From assembly GCA_033558025.1 (NCBI GenBank), contig JAUCEF010000018.1, forward strand, positions 4,030,001 to 4,094,000: a stretch of DNA of 64,000 bases. The letters run 5' to 3'. How positions within the stretch are numbered: position 1 is the first letter of the stretch; the number at the start of each line of letters is the position of its first letter. The position numbers were made by a program, and so were the translations under genes. Below are positions 12,052-23,816 of the stretch, in pieces. Below the pieces are notes generated by a model, which worked only from the letters and a program-made list of their open reading frames with translations, searched no databases and had not been told where the DNA came from. Source of the stretch: Phytophthora sp. 'mugwort' (Eukaryota; Oomycota; Peronosporomycetes; Peronosporales; Peronosporaceae).

Positions 12052-13695
12052 CTACCAAGTGCGAGGTCGTATCCGAGATAGTGATACAAGACACAACATT
12101 GCATCAATGCATTGAATATCTATCGGGATGAAGAAGTTGTATGTATTAATACTCATAACTTGTACATGATACTGTATCTGTATCCTAGTGGTTGACCTTC
12201 TGTCGTTGAAGCAGGATTTTATGTTCCAGTTAGCTTTCATCAGGCACACCAACTCCGCTCATTTGTCATCTAGACTTGTGCGAAGGTCGTTGACGATATA
12301 ACCTCCAAGACTGAAGAATCTTTTCTGAGCTCCAGTGGACATCGGTTTTCCGAGATAAATTCTCGTGAGCAGTGCAACGGACGGGTATTCTCTCTCCGTG
12401 CTCTCGGAATAACTGCTGTATATCGATACCGTTGTATAATTGTAGAAGCTGTACTTGTCTTCATCAAGACATGGATAACTCTTTTCACTTAGCCCAGGCC
12501 TTTGCAGCAGCTTCCACACGCCTGTCGTGAATTTAAATTCGATTGAAAGACGGCACCTCGACGTTCGCAAGGTAGTACTAGCCCTAGGTTGGCACTGAGT
12601 CATTCTCGTTCAGCTGTACTGACTTGTCTGTTAAGGCTACGTGATTAATTTCTCCAAGTATCGAGTCCAACATCAGGAAAATAGTTTTATGCTCTTGTTT
12701 TAACTCACGTTTTATCCGGTCGAGGCCGGCGCCAACATCTACAATAAGCGCGGCCTTCGACTTAGTTCGTGGATCAAGTAGCATGGTTAGGTCTCGTTAT
12801 CATCCTCTCCAGGAAAACGGAGCTTCCATTGTTCTTTGAGACGCACAAGGCACCGTTTAGCTTCACCGGCGAACTCCTTGAAACACGGTGGTGCGTAAAA
12901 TCTGAGCCCAATATGACTGGTCTCCCCAAATACCAAGCAGGAAAATTTAGTCGTTTCAAATGTCGTCGCCAACTGTTTGGAGCGCGTACGAGCTAGACAC
13001 ATACTCCCTTTGAGCTACACCTAGACGGAACTGTGCCAAGTGATTGGTTATCGCCTACATTTCGATGAGGAGTTTTCAGTCGTCCGCTGATATATCCAAC
13101 CATGCTGATTGCGCGTTGGATGGAGCTGTTTCGAATTACTTCGAGAAAGTAAAGAAGTTGTAAATTCTGCGATGCATCAGGGTTACCACGTACCCACTCT
13201 CTTCTTAGCGTCGGTGGTAATGTTCACACGGGGGAGATTGCATAACTCTTTAATTTAATTGAACCTTGATTCACATGCTGGTGTGCTGAAAAGGGTGGTC
13301 TGATCTCGTAAGGTCTGAATTACTCGAAGACCTTCTTTAAATCTCTCCCCACAATAGTTCCATCTTGGCGCGAGATTTAATTCAGATCCAGAGCGTAAAT
13401 TAGACAAAGATTTAGCCAGTGCATCAAGCGGTCACTTGATCGTTGCCGTCAAGATGGTCGGAGACATTTCCAGCGCTTCCTGTTGTATCACTAACCGCAA
13501 AATACTCTGCAACATCAAAATCGCATCGGCTTTGAATCGCTTCTTTGATTTTATTCTTCGCGAATACTCTTCAGCGTCAAAACCACATCGGCTTTGAATC
13601 GCTTCTTTGAATCCCTTTGCAGGGTGACTGCAGCATGGCCTGTTGAGTTTACAATAAGTCACGGTTAGCTGGAGTTTAATTGTGCTGACAGTCAT
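12052..13695 (-). pseudogene. hAT-family transposase relic
   Basis: On the minus strand, in order: a C-rich N-terminal piece (13,695-13,432), a middle with FKEFAGEAKRCLVRLKEQW (about 12,880), MLLDPRTKSKAALIV (12,784 on), and the hAT C-terminal dimerisation region with YPSVALLTRIYLGKPMSTG then ERFF-like KRFFSLGGYIVNDLRTSL (about 12,380-12,270), ending CLMKANWN near 12,240. These are hallmark blocks of hAT transposases, which cut and paste with 8-bp target duplications. Stops and shifts separate all blocks, so it is dead. Terminal inverted repeats were not identified. Confidence 0.75.
13501..13610. repeat. 48-bp direct repeat in the hAT relic
   Basis: The segments 13,501-13,548 and 13,563-13,610 are near-identical (both end CGGCTTTGAATCGCTTC). 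The offset is 62 bases, not a multiple of three, so the duplication itself shifts the reading frame of the hAT relic. Confidence 0.85.
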
Positions 13696-13842
13696 TGTCT
13701 TTGGTGTCGGTTACGGCGAGAGCACCACAAGGCGCACTGGGAGTTGAGAATAGAATTGTGGCACCGATCACGTTAACATTAGACTCGTTTATCCACAGAT
13801 CGTGCGTTATTGCCACAAAGGGCAGTCTAGTAGTTTTGTTAA

Positions 13843-14614
13843 ATGGAAAATCCCAAAGGGGGACTCGAATCGAACATTTTCAAAGGGAGAATCGATTTTT
13901 ACCCGAACCTCTGTGAGCCTCTTTTTAGCCTCCACCATCAGATCAAAATGGCCGACGTAGCACACGATACGGGCGATGCAGAGCTAGATGATCTGCGTCA
14001 GCAGAGGTGGAGCACCGGAAAGGACGCCGTTGCAACAGTTAAAGCTTATGCATTAGCGCTTGGCAAGCGTGTTGTTGTTAGTAAGAGAGGTGGTACGTTT
14101 AAAGATATTCGCTGTTCTAGTGGGGCGTCTTGTACCTGGTTCGTAAAATTGACCTTGTCAAAGAGGAAATATCAACAGAACAACTGGCACCTGACAATAA
14201 CCAATCTGAAATATATCAGCTGCATGTCGACTGCGAAACCCTCTGCTAGCAGCATCGTCGGTGTTGCGGTCTGCTGTAATTGCTGACGTCAGCGTCTCTG
14301 CGTCGGCGATGGCTGGGCAGCTGCAGCAAAAGTCCAAGTTGATGTGCAGTACCAGTATGCTATACAGCGTGAAGGATATTGTACTCCGTGAGGTGTTCTC
14401 AGAAGACGAGAAGTCTATCAAATACCTGCAGTGGTATGTTGAAGCATTTACGAAGTTCAACAACGGTGTTTTCAGCGACATACAGCGTGATGGAGAAGGC
14501 CACTTTGTTCGTGCGATGGTCGCCTTTGATCCCGCATGGTTTCGTGGTGGCCAAGGAATTTTCGGTGTGGATGCGACTCACATGAAGCACCGCCAATATA
14601 ATGTTGGATATTAA
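13843..14614 (+). pseudogene. MULE transposase N-terminal part
   Basis: Two overlapping plus-strand frames (13,843-14,286; 14,261-14,614) read as one protein with a shift near 14,270. From ATG 13,948 (MADVAHDTG...) comes a FAR1/WRKY-GCM1-like DNA-binding fold (VVVSKRGGTFKDIRC...CTWFVKL...W.L). A MULE-type segment follows (YLQWYVEAFTKFNNGVFSD, then GIFGVDATHMKHRQY). The DATH motif is the first catalytic aspartate block of MULE transposases. The rest of the catalytic domain is missing; sequence turns into an unrelated DDE element about 150 bp downstream. Confidence 0.6.
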
Positions 14615-14762
14615 AACCGAGAAAGTCAGTGGTGATGTCCTGCTGCTTTCAAAGGTGGTCGGCAAGTTCCCTGTGTTATTCAAGTCGAAGAGGCGTCTGG
14701 CAAACCTAGCTAAAGCGATCGAAGATTCTTGAAATGGGGTATGGTTCGAGCGTGGTTTCTGG

Positions 14763-16141
14763 ATGCAGAAAGATGGGGCGGTGCGCTTGGATCGGAAATG
14801 CATCTCTGGCAGAGGCCCATGTCCAAGCACTTTAGTAATTCGGCTTCACCCCGTTTTGCTTGATGAGTTTGACCGCCTCAGAAAGCCTGGCCTGAAGTTC
14901 GATGCTTCGCTGCTCCGCCAAGTCGCGCTTGGCCAGTTTCACACGTCGGGAGCTACATTCAATACCGAATCGGTCGATGACAACGGCGTCCTTCTGGTAG
15001 CAAAGATAACGACGAGATGGGTTCAAGTATTCATGGAGAAGCATCGGATTGTACTGCGAGCACACACCGGCAAACGCCAGATAAGCCTCGAGAAGCAAGC
15101 CGAAGTCGAGCGCGATGTGGTCACTCACTTTGGTCAATTAAAGAGAAATTATGAGAGCGGCAAGCTCGACGAAAACACAGTAGAGAACGTGGACGAGATG
15201 CATTTCATGATTAACTTTGACAACGGTAGACGTTAGGCTTTATAGGTAAACGAAGATCAAGTACGCCGACGTCGCGCTGGTGGAAAAGGAATGACGGGAT
15301 GACTATGGTCGTTCGTATTTCGGGTGGTTCGAGTGCTATATTCATCCTCCCATGATAATTTTCACGAATTCAAAGCGAAGCTATCCCATTCAAAGTGTAA
15401 AGGACAATGTCATCGGCGCGTGCTATCGTTCAGGGCCGAAGGGGTAGACAGACCAGCGCCTGTTTCGAGAGTATCTTACGGAAAGAAGAGCGATGGATAC
15501 CGCCCCCCCCCCCCACACACACACACGCCGAGAGAAGACTATCTTCCTGGACATCTCGATGAGTCTGAATGCCAAGATGAAGTCACACGTCTCAATGCAC
15601 GACTGCATTATCTACCGTAACCGAAACCGACCTATGCCAGCCGGCCGACTAGTTCGTCATTGCGAAGATTAAGGACGTTTGGTCACGAATGTGGAATGAC
15701 AAGAAGATTGGTCTTATTGAAGACAAGCCGTGGCAGAACAAAGCCCGAAAAGGCGGCAGCTATACGGGTAAGCTGAAAAACCCTGGGAAATGCTTCTTTC
15801 TGCAGCTGGCTGCGGCTGCTGTTAGAGAAGTGAATTAAAAGCGGGACATGAGTGGCATCAACTACGCCCGCAAAGCTATGATGCGCTGCGGCTTGGCGCT
15901 GGGTGTTGATGGAGTGTGGTCAGCACGCCAACTTTTTCCTCACCTTCAGGAGATCATCCAGAAATACCCACAAGAGTTCGCAGGCGAGAAGGAGTCCGAT
16001 GCGATTGAAGACGATGTTGGAGACGGCACGGATGCGATGGCACAAGAACGTGAGACGAACAGCAGTGAAGAAGAAGCAGAAGAAGCCGGGTTTGTTAGTT
16101 ATGTTGTGATAAACAGCGCCGATAATGAGGCAATCGTCTAG
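14763..16141 (+). pseudogene. Mariner/pogo-like DDE transposase relic
   Basis: The frame 14,763-15,236 contains GLKFDASLLRQVALG, KITTRWVQVFMEKH (helix-turn-helix/CENP-B-like region) and VENVDEMHFMINFDNGRR, where the catalytic first D block normally reads DETH; here T is M. After a degenerate stretch with a C run and CA repeat (about 15,501-15,530), the C-terminal part reappears at 15,650-16,141 (DVWSRMWNDKKIG..., GINYARKAMMRCGLAL, LFPHLQEII) and ends in an acidic tail with a stop at 16,139-16,141. Frameshifts and stops make it inactive. It abuts the MULE piece upstream without visible target-site duplications. Confidence 0.7.
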
Positions 16142-17514
16142 CGCACTGTGCATAATGCACTTTTCGTGAAGTTCAGACTAGTTAAGAAGTTCATAATTAG
16201 TCAATGTTAAAAATTAGTCTATGTCAGCTAGGCTCAGACTATTTAGTGTGAACACGTTGCGAATCTGCCGAACTTGTTACTGCACAGTAATAATTGGAAA
16301 GATTATGTGCTATCTCCCGTCACAACGTCCGTGAAGTGAATACCAAGAAAGACGAGGGAATCAGGAGGCAGCAAGACAACGGGGTGGCGGACGAATTCAG
16401 GCATAGGAGCAGGGACGCGCAGGACAGCTCAAGAAGCGGACGTATTAGCAGCAGAGGACGGACATAGATAAGTAGCAGGCGCAGGAGGTAACGGGCTGAC
16501 ACGTAGAGGAGTGCGAGGACCTGTGAGCGAAGAGGCGACCCGTGGAGGAAGATCGCCAGACGACAAGACAGCAGACGACGGGCGGTTGGGAAGCAGTCCC
16601 AACAGTCGCTGGGTGCGAACCCACTACGACAACCATGCATGTTTAGGATAGCGAAGCCGCAGTTCACTATTTGCCACGAGACGCGCAGAACACTCTAGCA
16701 GGCCTTTGCTAAGATAAGTGAACTATCCAACCCAATACAAAGAGCAGTGGCAGCTGACGAGTAAGCCGTAGTAAGAGTAGTGTCAGTGACGCGAGAACCA
16801 AGGTCTGGAATGTGTGCGAAAAAGATCACGGGTATCATAGCCCCGTTTACGGTAGACGAGCCCCGTTGGTTATATGCGGTATCTGAAGCCCGATAACAGG
16901 TCACTTGGCAGTCGAAGAGAGGTACCATAGCCCCCGGGTATTTAACGGAGTGGCCGGAGTAACCGTAGGATAGCGAGTAGATCTCCAGGCCGGACGTTCG
17001 CACCTGAGCGGCCACGTGGAGAGTCGACACTAACCGCTGTGTGTATTTCATAGTAGGATTTTAGGTGCGTATCAGCAGTCGGTGAACATTGCCACTGGAC
17101 ACCTGTCCTGTAGCTCGGGACAGATCTGGCACGGCACGGGGTGTTTTGTAGCAGAATTGAGCACGGCTATTATTTGGTAAGCATACAACGGGTGGCTGCT
17201 ATTACTGCACCATTAGAAAATTGCATAAAAAGTTCTAATAAGGGTGCTCTAAAACGAAGAGCGCCCTTAAGATATTTTTCATTCATGAAAGTTACCGGAT
17301 AGGTAAAATTCCGCTAAGTTGATAATCGTAAAAGTTACAAAGTTCGGAGGAAATTACAGTATTCAACTTTCTAAGTACGGTTACTGTCCCATCAATTTCT
17401 GCCGTCCATTTTTAAAAAGAAGCACGCCACGCGTCACGTTTGCCAGAAACCGTCACCGCACCTCGCGTCCACCAGAAGCCTGCCATACCTCTCGCCTGCT
17501 GCTAGAAGCGCATC
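16142..17514. other. No gene seen; one strong hairpin
   Basis: Purine-rich, stop-rich sequence that resembles decayed LTR or untranslated retroelement DNA. The only feature with support is the hairpin at 17,240-17,268. Confidence 0.4.
17240..17268. repeat. 11-bp hairpin, 7-base loop
   Basis: AAGGGTGCTCT and AGAGCGCCCTT pair over 11 positions with a single G-T wobble around the loop AAAACGA. Function unknown; it could be a remnant transposon end or a transcript 3' stem. Confidence 0.7.
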
Positions 17515-17729
17515 ATGAGGAGCGGTATGCGTCGACCAGATATCAAGTGGGACTGTAAGTTGAGTGGAATGAAACTTTGAAGCAAGATTGCTGTACTAAC
17601 GTTCACCTACTTTCAGGTATTTGCGGACCCAACACTTCGTCAGATAGTGAGAATGACGACGACCGCGACGAAGATTATGAAGTGCGGAGCAGCTCGAGGG
17701 AGTCTTCGCCAGACCATGTCGAAACATAG
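17515..17729 (+). CDS. Short spliced reading frame (50 residues)
   Basis: ATG at 17,515 opens a frame that meets a canonical intron at 17,555-17,616 (62 bp: GTAAGTTG donor, TACTAAC branch site, TTTCAG acceptor). Joining the exons keeps the frame (phase 1) to a TAG at 17,727-17,729. The product begins MRSGMRRPDIKWDCICG and continues into an acidic serine-rich segment (SSDSENDDDRDEDYE) and a serine/arginine end. An in-frame stop lies just upstream of the ATG, so this is the first usable start. Acidic low-complexity leaders of this kind precede transposases in oomycete elements, so it may be the first exon pair of a decayed element gene. No family is recognised. Confidence 0.4.
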
Positions 17730-19445
17730 GTGATCCAGCGATTCATGTAATGTGAGGACGGCTGGTGCGGTTGCTGGTGCGCTAACCCTTTGGTTGTATC
17801 TTGTGATACGCCAGATCGCAAGGTTGCTGTGGAGAGGAATGCCGAGACAATCCAGATCCGAAGGGCCAGCAAAATGGACCTGAACATTCGAAGGCACAAA
17901 AGAGAGTGAACGTATCAGCGATCCTGAGCTTGATAGCATCCCGGATTCGTTACATGCTGATGAAGATAAGCGCCGTGAAACGCACCTCCGTTTGTAGATC
18001 GACGCCACGCATCGTACGACGAAGACGTACACTTCACGGGTGACGATGGAAAACTCCCGCGAAGTTATCACCGTTGTACCGCCGTTGTCACAGCATTCGT
18101 TTCCCTCCTGGACCGAGCTCACGCGTGTTTTGGAGAACTACAGCAACATAAATTGTTGTTTCGAGCAAGTGACACTCGGACTGTACGGAAGCACAACGAG
18201 TACGTTACGCTTCGTCCTGTTTTTCTTAGTGGTGGGGGGGGGGCTAGGCTAAGGCTCTATCTTCTTAGGTTGAAGTCGGTGAAGATTCCTCTAAAATGGA
18301 ATATAACTTAAAGCATTTCGTTGCATGCATGGTTGTACGCAGCCGTCCCGAAGTACAGGTGCAAGGCGAGATTCCCAGCAGCTGTTCAAGACATCTCAGT
18401 GAGGGACGCACCAAATCATTATCAAAAAATGTGTAAGGGTGGTGTTGTGCTTACTGAGTTCTAAATATCGTTAACGTTTTGATCTACATTTCTACGTGGT
18501 AGACGTGGGCCCACAACCATCGCACAAACGCGACAATTTACTCGAGCTATTTCGGCGCTGGATCAATACCGGAGAATAGCCCGGTTCTCGAACAAGTTGG
18601 GCTGCTCGCCGATGCAAATGCTGAAACCCATCGCATTCAAGACTTGTTGTCAGGCGCGCTGGGTAAGTTTCTATCAAAACCTTTATCACGGTTGTCGCTA
18701 CAAGTATTTTTCACGCACTTTTCTTTAGATCGTCAAGTCCCCCCGCCCCTCCCAACGATCAAAAGGCAATCTAACCTGCATATGCAGGTTAATTTGACTT
18801 GACGTTTGTATGAAACGGGATACGGGTCCGAACACGGGTTTGGGTTATAGTGTTAGAGCTGTGCTAAAGTTGCCTTAATCTGTATACCCCGCATATTCCA
18901 TCCACTGTTATGGTTTATACTGCAGCGTATGGCAGGAAGTGACGGGACAGTCACTGACAGCCCGTGAACAGAACCAGCACGTCCTAAAATCCTCTTTTGA
19001 AAAAAGTTAAAATCAAAACTTCCCATACAAATGTTCACATATGAAGTTGACGGGGGTCACCTCTACAAGGTAACGCAATCATTTTGAAAGCTGCAAAGTG
19101 GATAGATGAGGTTGAGAATGCAGTGCAGGATGAGCATGGGTGAAGACATGCGAAACATGCTGTACTTCAAAGTGTGTTGTAGCTACCTGATACACTTTGC
19201 AAAAAAAACTCCTATCCTGCATTTATTCAGTTTATCGGCAGGATAATATATAGCTTAGTGCCTACGGGTTCGTTCGACGTCTTTTGTGCGGAGTCGGAGT
19301 ACCCGGCGTCGATGGAGTACCTGGTAGTGATTAACTTGGCTTGACACGTACTCGAATACCTCTGTTATTCTCGACGGGGATCAGCTTTCCGTTCATCCAT
19401 TCCGTATGCCACATATCCCAGCACGTCATTCTCACTCCTCGGACT
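17730..19445. other. Degenerate region with an isolated exon-like segment
   Basis: Contains an exon-like block at 18,504-18,663: preceded by a CTACGTGGTAG acceptor, open in one frame throughout, followed by a GTAAGT donor. Also a 20-bp perfect palindrome at 18,772-18,791 and short frames. No domain is recognised. The block may be part of the same decayed spliced gene as 17,515-17,729. Confidence 0.3.
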
Positions 19446-22400
19446 TCACGCCGCGCACGCATGCAGAGAAAGATTGGCCTCGTAGTGTTGCTGTGTGTCG
19501 GTTCGGACAACAGAGCAGACCTTGCACATCCCGCTGTCGCCGTTTCGCCTGCGATGCTTCATTTCGCCATCCGTCACTTTGGCGCGGCCTGTGCGTGGAT
19601 GCGTGGGTGCTACAGGCCGAAAAGGGATGGCACACTGATTGGGAAGTTGGCGCTGCACGCCAAAAGTGTTGGCTTCGTACATATCTGCCGTCTGCAACTG
19701 GCACAACTAAAAATGTAATCGCGTCATATACTTCACGTGTGTAAGTGACCCAGACTCTTTGCTCTTGTGCTACGCCTTAGGAACGATGTACCCATCCATT
19801 ATGGCCAGGTCAATCAAAGCCAGCACCAACGAGTTGTAGTACTTGCGAAAACGGTGGGCGCGCTGGAGTGAATATCGTTGGTGGCGCAACTGGTCATGGA
19901 CATCCACGCCCCCCATGAAGGCGTGGTAGTCCTTCACCACTTTGGGGCACGGCATTTCCACTTGGTTTGGCCCGTCCTGCCTCACGACGCTGTCAATCTC
20001 GAGGCTTCCACCAGTACAGAGAAAATGTACGGGGCGAGAATCCGACAAACTTATCGCTTTCATGTTCGGCACCAACTTGGACGTTGCGATCTTGAACGAA
20101 CCACGTACAGTAGAAGCCGGTCGAGTTTTCTTCTTCTCGATGACTTGCTTGCAATAGCCGAGTCGGTTGGTCATGATAGTTCCGACGCAGTAGAAGCCCA
20201 TAAGCAGTAACTGAACTGCCAGCGCCACAGATGTATAAAAGCGATCAATCGCCACTAACCTCATTCCTTGCCTTCTCGCGTCACGACCGAACACTTCGAG
20301 CAGGTTTCAGACCACAGCGATAGGGCCTGACTTCATGTCTGGTTTGTGTGCGTCGCTTGCATGCTGTTTCTTGCCGCAGTAAACCTCAAACCTGTTGATA
20401 CGCAGGAAAATAGCATCAATTCATGTTAGTATAAACTGCATAATACAACATAAATGTATCAACCAAAAAAAGTTACCGAATGCAGTACGCGGTGATGGAA
20501 CTACACAACATGAAGAGCTTCGTGCTCCACTTGTGGAGCTTGTCCTTCATGTACACCCGCATCTTGTTGAAACTCGATCGACTAGGCAGAACCGCTTCGT
20601 CAAAGGCTAAGTGCGCGGGCGCAATGTACCCACGTGCAAACGTTCGCTGTTGCATCTCGACAACCTTGTGGATCTTCCAGCACGATCAGTCAGTGCGTGA
20701 GGACGTTGTTCGGGTTGAAGTGGAGATTCCTCGATATCTCCAATAATCTATCGCGACGCAGTACAGATCCAAAGCAACCGCGTGAAATGCCACCTTCATC
20801 CGTCGTTTTCAGTGGTTGGATAGTTTTTCACGGTTAGGGGCAATAGACCTTGCCACCAGAGACCCACGAAGTTTCACAGTTCGTGTGGTTGAATCGGCTT
20901 CATCCCTTCCAATTTGTGCTGGATGTCACGTCTTGTCTTCTTCGATAGCGCGGAATTCAGCCGTTGCTTCTTTCGATAGCGCTGGTACGCCTCGTCAACA
21001 CGGCGAGGAAGCATTTCCGGTGGTAGTCGTTTGAATACACGGCAATGTGCTGCCACATTACCACTGGCATGAAGTAAAAGAATAGCCCAACGAGAAAGTC
21101 ACCTTGTCGTAGCACCTCTGCTGTAGGCCCCAGTACTTGGCGCAAACCAGGGTAGCTCGTTGTATTATCCACAGGCTCGTAAGGCGTCATGAGATGTTCG
21201 TGAATGTCTGGTTCGACGACATTGTCCCACCCCGTGGTCGACATGTTGCGCAAGACAGCATTTTTTAAGTTTCGGGCCAGTTCTTCGTCTTCTCCGCCGA
21301 AGCTGTCCAGAAATCTTTCCGCGAAGAGAACCTCGGCAGCAATCTCGGTTTCGGTATTATCAGAATCGTCAGTCATCTTCAGGTACGCAGAATGAATCAT
21401 CCTCATCTTCTGAACCGTACTCTCCCGTCTCCACGTCATCCATCTTTGATTCATCGCCCGAATCCATTCTGCCGAACAGAGCTGAGCTTTCGCTGTCATC
21501 TACCTTGTTCAATTAATCACCTTTGCTGACTAGCAGCTCACTCCTCAGTGCGTTTCCATGGTCTTCATCACCCTCCGCTACAGAATAGAAAACGAAGCAG
21601 TTAGTTTGCAGTTCGACAGACGGTATAACATTCAGGATATAGTGCAGCATACCAGACAACATACTATATAGCATAATATATAGTATAACATATCATCGTT
21701 GGAATCGCTTCGTACTCCAGGCGAATTTACGGAGTCATCGTCAAGCACGAACAAAGAGCTTGAACATAAGTTGTCGCTATCATTGACGTCGTCAGCTTGA
21801 ACATGAGGTGAAGTCGCAATTAGTTCTGAAGAACTGGGTGCTGGGGTTCGAGCTGATGTCCTTGCCCTTGGTCCCGGAGGTTGCACCAGTGCGCGTCGCG
21901 TAGGTCGTTTTGATGGCCTCATTACATTTCCGCTACGTTGAACAGTAGGAGGGGTGTTATTGTTGTTGTGGTACTGCCACACGGGGCATGATCACCAGCA
22001 GGTGCATCAGCTGTAGATACCGTGACGATAGGTGTGCGGTCCTCAGCCGCACGTGCAGCTTCACATGCCTCTGCTACTTCTATATCGGCGGTATAGGTAT
22101 CGCGAACAACTTGGGCAGCAGCAACAAGCTGAGCATCGCTGGCGCAAGCGCGGTGGGCGTTGCGTTGGAGCAGCTCCACGTATTTGGCTCCGCAGCACTA
22201 CAAAAGGAATAACACTAACTGTTAGATCCGCCACCATATCTAGGAGCTAGGAGCATCCAAACGAAACTTACCGTTTTCGTAGTACTCAAGTACTGCCTCT
22301 TTGCCCAGGAAGTAGTCAATGCCGTTCGTGCCGTTGCGGTTTCCGTTCGGTCGAATGTACCGGTACCACTCGTCCAGACTGCGTGCCGGTGGTGCTTTGC

Positions 22401-22480
22401 GCGTCCAGCCTTGACCCTAGAGTTCCTTCCAAACGGACTTGAACGAAAGGTCCCTCCCCGTTACCTCGCTATCGCGCAAG
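19446..22480 (-). pseudogene. piggyBac-type transposase gene, interrupted
   Basis: Minus strand, N to C. 22,480-22,272: a GWTRKAPPARSLDEWYRYI segment. Intron 22,271-22,198 (GTAAGTTTCG...TTTTGTAG). 22,197-21,632: acidic/Ser-rich linker. 21,499-20,874: N-terminal DDE_Tnp_1_7 region. 20,655 on: AFDEAVLPSRSSFNKM (first catalytic D). 20,294-19,770: AIDRFYTSVALAV (second D) and FMGGVDVHDQLR (third D). Two in-frame stops then interrupt the same frame before the cysteine-bearing C-terminus (GDSGMCKVCSVVRT, about 19,510), which ends near 19,446. All three catalytic aspartates are present, but frameshifts near 21,010 and 20,870-20,660 and several stops make it a pseudogene. TTAA-flanked ends were not found. 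Confidence 0.8.
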
Positions 22481-22989
22481 ATTTTGCCTATGCCGCACCA
22501 TTGTTTTCTCCTCTCGACTTGTGCCCCTCGCCCGCAAATCCCGAATGAGGCGAATTTGGTAAAGGCGGAGGAGGGGGCCGACTGAAAGCCACTCGATTGG
22601 TGCCAGTTATCTCCGCAAAATGATATAAATCAGGTGGGCACAGATGTTACCTGTCGAAAGCAATATTTAAATTTAGACAAATACTGATCTGCATCAAAGA
22701 TTGAGCCAATTTGAAGCCAATATTGACGAAACCTGTATCTCATATTTAATCTATCCGACCATTCTGCGAGTAATAGGTTAGCGCAAGGTACAAACGTGTA
22801 TAATGCATGTAAAAGGCGTTGTGTGCAGACGCACTGTACATACACACGGTCATGTCTTTTAAACTCAAACGCACCTGCTCTTGGAGCGGTGGGCGCTAGA
22901 AAAAATGTCCACGTCCTCATGCACACATGTTCTATGCGTTTTAACAAAAAAGCATCTTTTCGTTTTCACAAAGAATCACAAGAGGTGAG
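22481..22989. other. No gene seen
   Basis: Upstream flank of the piggyBac gene, with only short frames on both strands and no recognisable promoter or terminal repeat. Confidence 0.5.
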
Positions 22990-23350
22990 ATAAACTTCTG
23001 CGGAGTAGAGCCATCAATAGCCGGGAGCCCCACGACGCAGTGGAGGGCTTATAAATGGCCCCAGTGTGTCACCTGCCCGACTCCGCTGCACTTCAGCGGG
23101 CTTTGCAAAACAACAACGAAAGACAAAAGACCAACGTCGGTGGCGATCGAACCATCGACGTCCTGCTCGAATAGACCAAATATTCCAGGGCTACAGCCCA
23201 TGAGACGGCGCCCAGTAGCTCCCAAGACCACCAACCCAGTCGCAAGCCCAGATATCCCACCTTCGCGGCCAAGCCCAACCATCGTCCGATCGAACCCGGG
23301 TCCCTTCCGTTCGATACTGGATGCTTAACCAGCTGAGCTATCTGAGCTCA
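22990..23350 (-). mobile_element. tRNA-derived SINE
   Basis: On the minus strand the element opens with a tRNA-like head: box A TAGCTCAGCTGG (reverse complement of 23,329-23,340) and box B GGGTTCGATC (reverse complement of 23,289-23,298), about 31 bases apart, as in a tRNA gene. The head does not fold into a full cloverleaf with paired acceptor stem. A roughly 270-base unrelated body follows down to about 22,990. That head-plus-body layout and length are typical of tRNA-derived SINEs, transcribed by RNA polymerase III. The 3' border is estimated from a loss of body-like sequence before an A-rich stretch. Confidence 0.65.
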
Positions 23351-23800
23351 CTAGAATTAGGTGGCTCTCGACATTTTTCATCGGGTAATACTTGGTTTTT
23401 GTATAACCCCATCGGAAAGGTCCTGCAAATGTCCAACTCGGCCCAGAGACGTCTTGGGACGTCCACCGGTTTCCTCCTGGACACTAAAATGGGTCTTTCA
23501 GGGCACCCACTTTCGAGAAAATGGATCTCTTTTGGACACCAATTGAGTACTTCCTATAAGTTTTGGGTCCACATGACCCAAATCGATCCCAAATAGCCAA
23601 GTAGGGTAGCTAAGTAGGTTGCGTACTAGCCTTAAAATGTAATGTATTTTTGTTGATCGAATAGCCCAGATGAACGACTAAGCCAATTTGTGGTGAGGTT
23701 CTATTCAAATAGGTCCTATTAGTAAGGCAATCTAAAATCATCAGTGAGTGAGTGAAACATTGAGTGATGGTGTGTGTAAAAGTGTATGAGTGAGTGAGTC
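23351..23800. other. No gene seen
   Basis: Unremarkable mixed sequence with short frames; the right end carries GAGTGAGTGAGT-type simple repeats that adjoin the next element. Confidence 0.5.
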
Positions 23801-23816
23801 CCAAACAAATCGTTAC

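Noticed and set aside
15420..15620. Short frames across CCCCC and CACACA repeats
   Set aside because: Low-complexity DNA inside a decayed transposase.
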